Shown here one piece after another: positions 9,251 to 16,978 of a DNA stretch of 64,000 nucleotides. The translations under genes were made by a program, and so were the position numbers. The notes below the pieces were generated by a model. It did not search any database, was not told the DNA's origin, and saw nothing but the letters and a program-made list of their open reading frames with translations. This DNA is from Salinisphaera hydrothermalis (lineage in GTDB: Bacteria > Pseudomonadota > Gammaproteobacteria > Nevskiales > Salinisphaeraceae): NCBI RefSeq assembly GCF_040361195.1, contig NZ_APNE01000004.1; one strand, given 5' to 3'. Position 1 is the first letter of the stretch, and every line of letters begins with the position of its first letter.

Positions 9251-10093
9251 ATGAAGTGGGCGCGGCGATGCTATCTCATCGTGTTGTTGCTTGCGCTGGC
9301 GCTGGTCGCCACCGGATGCGCGTTGCATCCGGCGCAGGAGGATCGGGCGGCCGCCCGGCATCTGGTATCGGTGTACAACGTCTCGGCGTTGCTGGCTCAG
9401 GCGGCCCCGGCGGTATCGGGTTCGCTCAATCGTAATCTGCCGCACTCGGTGGCGTTGGCGCGTCGACATCGCGTTGATCGGCTGGTGAATCGAACGTTCG
9501 CCCCCTCGGCTCTGGTCGACGATACCGTCCGGCGTCTGGCACAGGCCGCGCGTCAACAAGGCCGCACTCGCGATCTCGTGCGAGCCTCCAGCGCGCTCGA
9601 CCAGCCCCTGGTTCGCCGCATGATGGCGCTCGAGCGAAAGGTCGGCCAGCCAGGCTTCGCCAGCGCGTTCAAGCAGTTCCAGAACGAGCCAGCCGGCAAA
9701 CAGCGCAAACGGCGCCTGCGGCTGATGGATCAACTGGTGCGGGACAGGCATCTGGCGGCCCTGCAAACGCGTTTCAACGTGACGTTGCTCGGCGCGATGA
9801 TTCGTGCCCGCAATCTGGCCGTGGGACCGGGCGCGCGGGTCGACGAAACACAAATTCAGCGTATCCTGTCGAGTACGAGGGCCGGGCTCCAACGCAAGCT
9901 GGCACAGCAGCTGCCGCTGATGTTGCTCTATGTTTATCGCGATGTGGATACCGACACGCTCGAGCGCTATGTCGCTCTCCAGCACCGATCGGCGACGGTC
10001 TGGGTTAACAAGGCGCTCGTGCGGTCCATTGGCAGGACGCTCGAAGCCGCGGGCCGGAGTATTCCGGAGAGTTTCACGACAGAGGAACAATAA
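9251..10093 (+). CDS. Putative lipoprotein of unknown function
   Basis: A 280-residue exported protein. The signal peptide ends in VATGC, a lipobox with Cys near residue 23. The mature part is basic and almost entirely helical in character (many Arg, Leu, Ala and Gln), and its C-terminal half resembles the helical DUF2059-type pattern. No catalytic motif is visible. Its stop codon is immediately followed by the GTG of the CoA-binding gene, so the two are probably one operon. Confidence 0.6.
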   Translation: MKWARRCYLIVLLLALALVATGCALHPAQEDRAAARHLVSVYNVSALLAQAAPAVSGSLNRNLPHSVALARRHRVDRLVNRTFAPSALVDDTVRRLAQAARQQGRTRDLVRASSALDQPLVRRMMALERKVGQPGFASAFKQFQNEPAGKQRKRRLRLMDQLVRDRHLAALQTRFNVTLLGAMIRARNLAVGPGARVDETQIQRILSSTRAGLQRKLAQQLPLMLLYVYRDVDTDTLERYVALQHRSATVWVNKALVRSIGRTLEAAGRSIPESFTTEEQ

Positions 10094-10507
10094 GTGCCAA
10101 TAATCACAGACGACGTCACCATCCGCGAAATCCTGGCTCATGTGCGCCGCATCGCCGTGGTTGGGTTGTCGCCCGATCCGAGTCGCCCCTCGCACGCGGT
10201 CGCCAAGGGCATGATGGATGCCGGTTACGAAATTATCCCGGTCAATCCGAACGCCGACCAGATTCTTGGTCTAAAAACGTTTTCTGATCTCAAGTACGTG
10301 ACCGATACCATCAACATGGTCACGGTATTTCGTGATCCGAAGCATGTGCCCGCGATCGTGGAGCTTTGCATTGAGAAAGGCGTGCGCAATCTCTGGCTGC
10401 AGGAGGGCGTGGTTCATCAGGAGGCAGCACGCGAAGCGGCGGCCCGTGGTATTCATGTCGTGATGGATCGCTGCATGTACAAGGAATTCAACCGCCTGCT
10501 GGGATAA
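10094..10507 (+). CDS. CoA-binding domain protein (YccU-like)
   Basis: A 137-residue single-domain protein with a CoA-binding Rossmann fold. Visible are the nucleotide loop VVGLSPDPSRPS (about residues 22-33), IIPVNPNA, FRDPKHVP, the WLQEGV loop and CMYKEF at the end, all typical of the YccU family. The cytosolic function is not firmly established. The start is GTG, directly after the upstream TAA, so translation is likely coupled. Confidence 0.85.
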   Translation: MPIITDDVTIREILAHVRRIAVVGLSPDPSRPSHAVAKGMMDAGYEIIPVNPNADQILGLKTFSDLKYVTDTINMVTVFRDPKHVPAIVELCIEKGVRNLWLQEGVVHQEAAREAAARGIHVVMDRCMYKEFNRLLG

Positions 10508-10655
10508 GCGCTTGCACGAATCTTGCGTCGGACGAATAAGCCTCGTGCGGCGCGGTCGTTGGGCTGGCTGCGACTGTTGTCGCCTTGCCGCTGCGCGGCG
10601 AGCCGCCCAATATGACGTCTGAAGTCCGACTCGAAAATTCCAGGAGACTCGCGAT

Positions 10656-11369
10656 ATGGCGAATCTGAGCCCGGTAGTCATGATCATCATTCTTGCCGTT
10701 TGCGTGGTCATCGCGCTGGTTATCGGCTACCTCATCGGCAGCCGCGCCGGGAGCGACTACAACGAGGCTGCGGACAAGGAAAAACAGAAGCACGACGAGC
10801 TCAAGGCCGACGTGCGCGAACATTTCCAGCAGACCTCGGCCATCATGTCGCGCATGGTCGACGACTACCGCGATATGTATCAGCACATGTCCGAGGGTGC
10901 GGAGAAGCTAGCCGATCTGAACAGCGAGAAAATCGCGGCCCCGCCGTCTCCGGATCAGATCACCCGAGCCGATAGCAGTGCCAAGCTGTCGGGGCCGGGG
11001 AAGCCCGCCACGACATCGTCCGGCGCGAACAGCAAGCCGGCGGGCAGCGCGGGCCCAAGCGCCGCAAAGAGTGATGCGCCCAAGTCAACGGGGGGCGCCG
11101 CCACGGCGCAGCCCGCAGCTTCGAAGAGCGCCGGGTCCACGGCCGCGAGTGCCGGCGGTCCCGCGAAAAAGCCCAATGGATCGAATGCGCCGGCATCCGG
11201 GGATAAGAAGCCGGTCGCCAGTGCCACCGATGCCAAGGTCACCGGCGGCAAGCCGGCCGAGTCGGGCACACAGCAGCCATCACAAGCAGCCGGCGGCAAA
11301 AATCAGGCGGCTTCGAAGCCGGGTCAAGCCAAGCACGTGCCGATCGGCAGCGCCAGCAAGCGCAAGTAA
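10656..11369 (+). CDS. YhcB/DUF1043-like inner-membrane protein with long Pro/Ala/Ser/Lys tail
   Basis: One transmembrane helix (about residues 7-28) is followed by a short helical region ending near residue 95, like YhcB (DUF1043), a cell-division and envelope-associated protein. The remaining ~140 residues are a low-complexity tail rich in Ala, Gly, Lys, Pro and Ser that the short E. coli protein lacks. The tail ends in a basic patch, KHVPIGSASKRK, and may be disordered and act as a flexible cytoplasmic arm. The ribosome site AGGAG sits upstream of the ATG. The family call rests on the first 95 residues only. Confidence 0.7.
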   Translation: MANLSPVVMIIILAVCVVIALVIGYLIGSRAGSDYNEAADKEKQKHDELKADVREHFQQTSAIMSRMVDDYRDMYQHMSEGAEKLADLNSEKIAAPPSPDQITRADSSAKLSGPGKPATTSSGANSKPAGSAGPSAAKSDAPKSTGGAATAQPAASKSAGSTAASAGGPAKKPNGSNAPASGDKKPVASATDAKVTGGKPAESGTQQPSQAAGGKNQAASKPGQAKHVPIGSASKRK

Positions 11370-11417
11370 AGCCGCCTCGATCCGGCCGGGCAATTGCTCG
11401 GCCGGGTCAATCGGCGG

Positions 11418-11834
11418 TTACGAGGACAGACGCTCCGCGGCCGAGCGCTGGATCGTCTCTACCATGGAATACAGCCCGTTACGGCGATTCATGGTGATGT
11501 GCTGCTCCAGATTCAGATCGGCGAAGATCTGGTTGATATCGGTTTCGGCGATCTCGCGCGGTGTCTTGTCGGAATAGATCATCAACAGCACGCCGATCAG
11601 GCCGCGCACGATATGGGCGTCGGAGTCGCCCCGGAAATGCAGCCGTTCGTCGTCGGTATCGTCGGCGACCAGCCACACCTGGCTCATGCAGCCCCGGACG
11701 CGGGTTGCTTCGTTGCGTTCTTCGTCTTCCAGCGGTTCGAGCTTGCGGCCGAGATCAATGATGTAGCGATAGCGCTCTTCCCAGTCCGGCAGCATCTCGA
11801 AAGTGGTCTTGAGCTGTTCGACGCGGTCATCCAT
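11418..11834 (-). CDS. sufE: SufE family Fe-S assembly protein
   Basis: SufE accepts persulfide sulfur from the cysteine desulfurase SufS and passes it on for Fe-S cluster assembly. The 138-residue length and the active-site motif RGCMSQVWL (Cys near residue 49) match the family. Start-region residues LPDWEERYRYIIDLGR are also typical. No other suf genes are nearby. It is divergent from yidD with about 70 bp between the starts. Confidence 0.92.
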   Translation of the reverse strand: MDDRVEQLKTTFEMLPDWEERYRYIIDLGRKLEPLEDEERNEATRVRGCMSQVWLVADDTDDERLHFRGDSDAHIVRGLIGVLLMIYSDKTPREIAETDINQIFADLNLEQHITMNRRNGLYSMVETIQRSAAERLSS

Positions 11835-11904
11835 GGCGAGGTATCGATAACGGTGGCTATCGGCATAAGGTTGGGTCGTAAATTCGGTCAGTCAAGCGCA
11901 AGCC

Positions 11905-12189
11905 ATGCCGGCACGACGACTCGGTAGACAGATAACGGCGTTGATTCGCCGCGTGGTCGTCGGCTTGCTGCAGGCGCCGATCCTGTTCTATCGCTACGCG
12001 ATTTCGCCGCTCATCGGCCCGCGCTGTCGGTTTGCGCCCACTTGCTCCGAATATGCGCTGGTCGCGTTGTCGCGCCACGGCCCGATTCGCGGCAGCTGGC
12101 TGGCGATTCGCCGTATTCTGCGCTGCCATCCGCTCAACGAAGGCGGTTACGATCCGGTGCCGCCCCGGCGGCGGCACCGTCATCGCTAA
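11905..12189 (+). CDS. yidD: YidD membrane-protein insertion efficiency factor
   Basis: A small (94-residue) protein that assists YidC-dependent membrane insertion. The family signature is clear: CRFAPTCSEYA, then SRHGPIRGSW, then RCHPLNEGGYDPVP. The N-terminus is an amphipathic basic helix. In most gammaproteobacteria yidD sits between rnpA and yidC; here it is alone between sufE and ileS. The tail is Arg/His rich. Confidence 0.92.
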   Translation: MPARRLGRQITALIRRVVVGLLQAPILFYRYAISPLIGPRCRFAPTCSEYALVALSRHGPIRGSWLAIRRILRCHPLNEGGYDPVPPRRRHRHR

Positions 12190-12352
12190 ATGCTCGGGGC
12201 TTGCGTTTCAACGGCGTTTAGTGCAACGCGACGGTTCAGGGTTTATAGTGTCGCGCCTTGCGGCATGCGGGCAGCCCGTCGAGACGTGGCGCCGTCTGTC
12301 GTGATTTCACGGGCGGTTTCCGCCGATCCGAAACCCAATCGACACATAGCCC

Positions 12353-15300
12353 ATGAGCGGTTTCTCCGAGCACAAGCCCCTGAACCTGCCGGCCGTCGAG
12401 ACCGAGATCCGGCGCTGGTGGGACGACGCCGGCGTTTTCGAGGCCAGCACGGCCGCGCGCGCCGACGGCCCGACCTTCACTTTCTACGAAGGCCCGCCGA
12501 CGGCCAACGGCCGGCCGGGCATTCATCACGTGCTCGGGCGCACCATCAAGGATGCGTTCTGCCGCTACAAGACCATGCGCGGCTATCGCGTCGACCGGAA
12601 GGCCGGCTGGGACACGCACGGTCTGCCGGTCGAGATCGAAGTCGAGAAAGAGCTCGGGCTGTCCTCGCGCGAGGACATCGAGGCCTACGGCATCGACAAG
12701 TACAACGCGGCCTGCCGCGAATCGGTGCTGCGCTACAAGAACCAGTGGGACGAGCTCACACGCCGGATCGGCTACTGGGTCGATCTGGACGCGCCGTACG
12801 TCACGTTCTCCAACGAATACATCGAATCGGTCTGGTGGCTGCTCAAGCAGTTGCACGAGAAGGGGCTGCTCTACAAGGGCCACAAGATTCACTGGTATTC
12901 GCCGGGCTCCGGCACGGTGTTGTCCTCGCACGAGGTAAGCCTCGGCTACAAGGAAGTTCAGGACCCGTCGATCACGGTGAAGTTCTTCCTCGAGGACGAG
13001 CCGGATGTGGCGATCCTGGCCTGGACGACCACGCCGTGGACCATGCCGTCGAACGTGGCGGTGGCCGTCGGCCCCGGCATCGAATATGCCAAGGCGCGCG
13101 CCGAGGATGGCGCGGTCTATATCGTCGCCAAGGACTGCGTCGCGGCCACGCTGGGTGAGAACGCCGAAATCCTCGAGACTTTTGGCGCCGATGCGCTGAT
13201 CGGGCGGCGCTACAAGCCACCGTACGACTGCTTTGCCGATCATCCCGAGGCGGATCACGCCTGGCGCGTGATCGCGGCAGACTTCATCACCACCGACGAC
13301 GGCACCGGCATCGCGCACGAGGCCCCGGCCTTCGGTGCCGACGACTTTCGTGTGACCAGCGAATACGGCATGCCGGTGTTCAACCCGATCGAGCGCGACG
13401 GCCATTTCCGTACCGATTTCCCGCTGGTCGGCGGGCTGTGGTTCAAGGATGCCGACAAGCCGATCGCGCGCGATCTGAAAGAGCGCGGCCTGTTGTTCTC
13501 GCAACAGGTCACGGTGCATAACTACCCGCACGACTGGCGCAAGGGCACGCCCTTGATGAACTACCCGGTCGAGTCCTGGTTCGTGGCGACCCAGCAGCAC
13601 AAGGACAAGCTGGTCGAGTACAACAACCGGATTCATTGGCATCCGCCGCATGTGGGCACCGGCCGCTTTGGCGACTGGCTGGCCAACAACGTGGATTGGG
13701 CGCTGTCCCGGCATCGTTACTGGGGTACGCCGCTGCCGATCTGGGTGAACGACAACAACCCTGACGACATCGTCGTCATCGGTTCGATTGCCGAGCTGCG
13801 GAAATATGCGGGCGATCAGGTTGCCGACGACGACAGCCTCGATCTGCACAAGCCGCAGGTCGACCAAATCACCTGGACCGCCGCCGATGGCGGCACCATG
13901 CGGCGCGTGCCGGAAATTATCGACGTCTGGTTCGATTCCGGCGCCATGCCGTTCGCCCAGTGGCACTATCCGTTCGAGAATCAGGAGATTTTCGAGGCGA
14001 ACTTCCCGGCCGATTTCATCTGCGAGGGCGTGGATCAGACCCGCGGCTGGTTCTACTCGCTGCACGCCATCGGCACGCTGATCAAGGATTCGCCGGCCTA
14101 CAAGAACGTCATCGTCAACGGCCTCCTGCTGGATGCCAACGGCGAGAAGATGTCCAAATCCAAGGGCAACACGGTCGACCCGTTCGAGGCCCTGGACGAA
14201 CATGGTGCCGACGTCATTCGCTGGTACATGCTGTCCAACAGCCCGCCCTGGGACAACACCAAGTACGCCGATCGCGGCCTGCGCGAGACGCGGACCAAGG
14301 TGTTCGGCACGCTGGAAAACGTCTACTCGTTCTTCGCGACCTACGCCAACATCGACGGGTTCACCGCGGATACGCCGGCCCCGGCCGTGGCCGAGCGCCC
14401 CGAGCTGGATCGCTGGATTCTGTCGCGCCTGCAATCGACCGCCGCCGAGGCCGCGGCCGCGCTCGACGACTACAATCCGACGCGGGCCGCACGGGCAGTG
14501 GAGCGCTTCATCGACGCGCTTTCGAACTGGTATATCCGGCGCTCGCGGGCCCGCTTCTGGGCCGGCGCGCGTGCCGATGCCGGCGGCAATGCCTCGGAAG
14601 CCGAAGTGGCCGACAAGCGTGCCGCGTATCACACCACGCTGACCTGTCTGGCCGACACCGCGGCGATGATGGCGCCGATCGCGCCGTTCTTCGCTGACTG
14701 GCTCTATGGGCAGGTCACCGAGTCGAGTGGCGCCCGCGCATCGGTTCATCTGGCCGATTTCCCGACGCCCGATCCGGCCATGACCGATGCCGATCTCGAA
14801 CGCGGCATGGCGCTGGCGCGGGCGATCGTGGCCAACACGCTGGCCCTGCGTAACGAGGCCGGTCTGAACGTACGCCAGCCGGTCGCGCGGATTCTGGTCG
14901 TGGAAGAGCCCGGTGTGGCGCGCGCCGACGTCGAGGCCGTGGCGGCCATCGTGCGCGACGAGGTCAACGTCGATGACATCGAATACGTGGCCGGCGAGGG
15001 CGATCTGGTCAAGCGCAGCGCCAAGCCCAACTTCAAGCAGCTCGGCAAGCGCCTAGGCAAGAAGATGAAGGCGGTGGCCGCCGCGGTCGCCGAACTGGAC
15101 GACGCCGCGATCGCGGCCTATCTGCGCGACAACGCGCTGACGGTGACCGCGGATGGCGAAGCGGTCGAGCTGGGCGAAGGCGATCTGCTGGTGTCCGCCG
15201 AAGGCGTCGAAGGTTGGCTCGTTGGCCGCGAGGATGGCGTTACGGTGGCACTTGATAGTACACTTACCGATTCGCTGATCCAGCGTGGGCTGGCGCGCGA

Positions 15301-15544
15301 GGTCATCAACCGCATTCAGCGGCTGCGCAAGCAGGCCGAATTCCATGTCGCCGATCGGATTCGGGTCGAATACCGGGCCGAGGCGGCGAATCTGGTGTCG
15401 GCCATCGAAACGCATGCCGAGCTGCTGGCCCGCGAGACGCTGGCGCGGCAACTGGTGGCCAGCCAGGCGCCGAGTGGCGAGGTCGAGGCCGCCTTCGACG
15501 TCGGCGACGGTGAACTCAAGCTGGCGCTGACGCGCGAAGCCTAG
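12353..15544 (+). CDS. ileS: Isoleucyl-tRNA synthetase, type 2, with GIHH signature
   Basis: Charges tRNA-Ile. At 1063 residues it belongs to the longer, eukaryote-like second bacterial type (IleRS2). The class I signature reads GIHH at residues 56-59 in PPTANGRPGIHHVL, where type 1 enzymes have HIGH, so the first and third residues are swapped (GXHH). KMSKS is intact at 599-603. The CP1 editing domain, the anticodon-binding helices and the C-terminal DUF5915-like region follow in normal order. A GXHH IleRS2 has been associated with extreme mupirocin resistance. Whether a type 1 ileS exists elsewhere in the genome cannot be seen here. Confidence 0.95.
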   Translation: MSGFSEHKPLNLPAVETEIRRWWDDAGVFEASTAARADGPTFTFYEGPPTANGRPGIHHVLGRTIKDAFCRYKTMRGYRVDRKAGWDTHGLPVEIEVEKELGLSSREDIEAYGIDKYNAACRESVLRYKNQWDELTRRIGYWVDLDAPYVTFSNEYIESVWWLLKQLHEKGLLYKGHKIHWYSPGSGTVLSSHEVSLGYKEVQDPSITVKFFLEDEPDVAILAWTTTPWTMPSNVAVAVGPGIEYAKARAEDGAVYIVAKDCVAATLGENAEILETFGADALIGRRYKPPYDCFADHPEADHAWRVIAADFITTDDGTGIAHEAPAFGADDFRVTSEYGMPVFNPIERDGHFRTDFPLVGGLWFKDADKPIARDLKERGLLFSQQVTVHNYPHDWRKGTPLMNYPVESWFVATQQHKDKLVEYNNRIHWHPPHVGTGRFGDWLANNVDWALSRHRYWGTPLPIWVNDNNPDDIVVIGSIAELRKYAGDQVADDDSLDLHKPQVDQITWTAADGGTMRRVPEIIDVWFDSGAMPFAQWHYPFENQEIFEANFPADFICEGVDQTRGWFYSLHAIGTLIKDSPAYKNVIVNGLLLDANGEKMSKSKGNTVDPFEALDEHGADVIRWYMLSNSPPWDNTKYADRGLRETRTKVFGTLENVYSFFATYANIDGFTADTPAPAVAERPELDRWILSRLQSTAAEAAAALDDYNPTRAARAVERFIDALSNWYIRRSRARFWAGARADAGGNASEAEVADKRAAYHTTLTCLADTAAMMAPIAPFFADWLYGQVTESSGARASVHLADFPTPDPAMTDADLERGMALARAIVANTLALRNEAGLNVRQPVARILVVEEPGVARADVEAVAAIVRDEVNVDDIEYVAGEGDLVKRSAKPNFKQLGKRLGKKMKAVAAAVAELDDAAIAAYLRDNALTVTADGEAVELGEGDLLVSAEGVEGWLVGREDGVTVALDSTLTDSLIQRGLAREVINRIQRLRKQAEFHVADRIRVEYRAEAANLVSAIETHAELLARETLARQLVASQAPSGEVEAAFDVGDGELKLALTREA

Positions 15545-15614
15545 TCGACAATAAGTCGCCGCTGGATGTCAGCGGCATTTGAACACGATTTGCAACGGTA
15601 ACGGTCACAAGATC

Positions 15615-15872
15615 ATGAAACAGGACATTCATCCCCAGTATCGCCCGGTGGTTTTCAAGGACATGGGCAGCGAATTCGCTTTCCTGACCCGTTCCACCAT
15701 CGATTCGGATGAAACCATCGAGTGGGAAGACGGCAACACCTACCCGCTGGTGAAGCTGGAAGTGACCAGCGACACGCATCCGTTCTACACCGGCAAGCAG
15801 AACATCATGGACACCACCGGCAAGGTGGAGCGCTTCCGCAAGCGCTTCGGCATGATGGGCAAGAAGCAGTAA
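15615..15872 (+). CDS. rpmE2: 50S ribosomal protein L31 type B (zinc-free form)
   Basis: An 85-residue L31 of the type B group starting at MKQDIHPQYRPVVF. An ATG twelve codons upstream adds residues unlike the family, so 15615 is preferred. It contains no cysteine, so it is the C-minus form that does not need zinc. In many bacteria this paralogue is derepressed by Zur and replaces the zinc-containing L31 during zinc shortage. I found no Zur-like palindrome upstream, so regulation here is open. A zur gene lies at 47783-48277. Confidence 0.92.
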   Translation: MKQDIHPQYRPVVFKDMGSEFAFLTRSTIDSDETIEWEDGNTYPLVKLEVTSDTHPFYTGKQNIMDTTGKVERFRKRFGMMGKKQ

Positions 15873-15925
15873 GACGCTTGCCTTCGCTCCGGCATGCGGC
15901 CGGGGCGATCGACCGTTTCGTGACG

Positions 15926-15955
15926 AGGCATCGGCCGTGTAGGCGGCCGATGCCT
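15926..15955. terminator. Hairpin between rpmE2 and metR
   Basis: A perfect 12-bp inverted repeat (AGGCATCGGCCG / CGGCCGATGCCT) with a 6-base loop lies in the gap between the converging rpmE2 and metR genes. No long T-run follows on either strand, so it may be a weak bidirectional terminator or an RNA-protecting hairpin. Confidence 0.5.
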
Positions 15956-15969
15956 TCGTGTGTCTGGCC

Positions 15970-16857
15970 TCAGGCCGGGCCGGCACGAGCCGCGGTCAGA
16001 AAGCCGGCGATCGGCGCCTCCTCGCGACTGTCGCGTCGCACGCCCAGGTGAATCTGCTTGGCGATCCCGGACCGGCCGAGCCGCACCGGCACAATCGCCA
16101 GTGTCTCCCGATACTCATCGACCAGCCAGCGCGGCAGGGCCGCGACACCGCGTCCGGCAGCGACCAGCTGCAGCATGATGTCGGTGGATTCGAGCGTCTT
16201 GTGCTGGCGGGGCATGATGCGTCGGGGCGCGAGCAGCTCGGTGAAAATATCCAGCCGCGCCGGGTCTACCGGGTAGGACAGCAGCACTTCGTCAGCCAGC
16301 GCTTCGGCCGAGACGTATTCGCGCCCGGTCAGGCGATGCGCCTCGGCGACAACCAGCACCTGTTCGTAATCGAACACCGGTTCGAAGACGACGCCACGCT
16401 TCGTGAGCGGGTCGGGTGTGACCAGGATATCGATATCGTGGTTGAACAGCGCCGCCATGCCGCCGAAGCGAAACGCCTGGATGACGTCGATATCCACGCC
16501 GGGCCAGGCCGCCAGATAAGGCTCGACGATTTTGAGCAGCCAGCGATAGCAGGGGTGGCATTCCATGCCGATGCGCAGCGTGCCGTACTGCCCGGCGGCA
16601 TAATCGGCGAGCACTGTATCCAGCCGCTCCAGCTGTGGCAGCAGGCGCTCGGCCGCGGCCAATAGATAATCGCCCGCCGGCGTGAGCCGGATACGCCGAC
16701 CCTCCCGACGCCAGATCGCGGTGCCGGCCTGATCTTCCAGCTTGCGAATGGCATGGCTCAAGGCCGATTGCGTCAGATGCAGCGACTTGGCGGCCGCGGT
16801 CAGCGAGCCGTCGCGTTCGATCTGGCGCAGAATCCGTAGATGAATTCGCTCGATCAT
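15970..16857 (-). CDS. metR: LysR-family regulator MetR
   Basis: A homocysteine-responsive activator of metE. The protein starts MIERIHLRILRQIERDGSL, which aligns with the E. coli MetR start, so the ATG at 16857 is preferred over one 16 codons upstream. The HTH is around residues 17-40 (SLTAAAKSLHLTQSALSHAI), followed by the LysR effector domain. The length of 295 residues is normal. It is divergent from metE, the classic arrangement, with a candidate operator in the gap. Confidence 0.9.
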   Translation of the reverse strand: MIERIHLRILRQIERDGSLTAAAKSLHLTQSALSHAIRKLEDQAGTAIWRREGRRIRLTPAGDYLLAAAERLLPQLERLDTVLADYAAGQYGTLRIGMECHPCYRWLLKIVEPYLAAWPGVDIDVIQAFRFGGMAALFNHDIDILVTPDPLTKRGVVFEPVFDYEQVLVVAEAHRLTGREYVSAEALADEVLLSYPVDPARLDIFTELLAPRRIMPRQHKTLESTDIMLQLVAAGRGVAALPRWLVDEYRETLAIVPVRLGRSGIAKQIHLGVRRDSREEAPIAGFLTAARAGPA

Positions 16858-16859
16858 GT

Positions 16860-16874
16860 ATGAGTCGATCTCAT
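16860..16874. promoter_or_regulatory. Candidate MetR operator
   Basis: ATGAG-TCGAT-CTCAT, a perfect 5-bp inverted repeat with a 5-base spacer. It lies just upstream of the metR start and about 105 bp from the metE start. It has the LysR-type spacing and resembles TGAA-N5-TTCA MetR sites. The closeness to the metR start suggests autorepression; activation of metE may use weaker sites nearer to it. Confidence 0.4.
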
Positions 16875-16978
16875 GTATTGATGCAAAGATACCAATATTA
16901 GTCATCGTTGAGTCGTCCTAAGCTCTCGATCGATCGCCGTTAGGCGCGTTCGATAACGCAGGACAGGAGCGACCATCC

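Noticed and set aside
12236..14749. 837-residue minus-strand frame over ileS
   Set aside because: The plus strand encodes a complete IleRS; the antisense frame has no recognisable domain.
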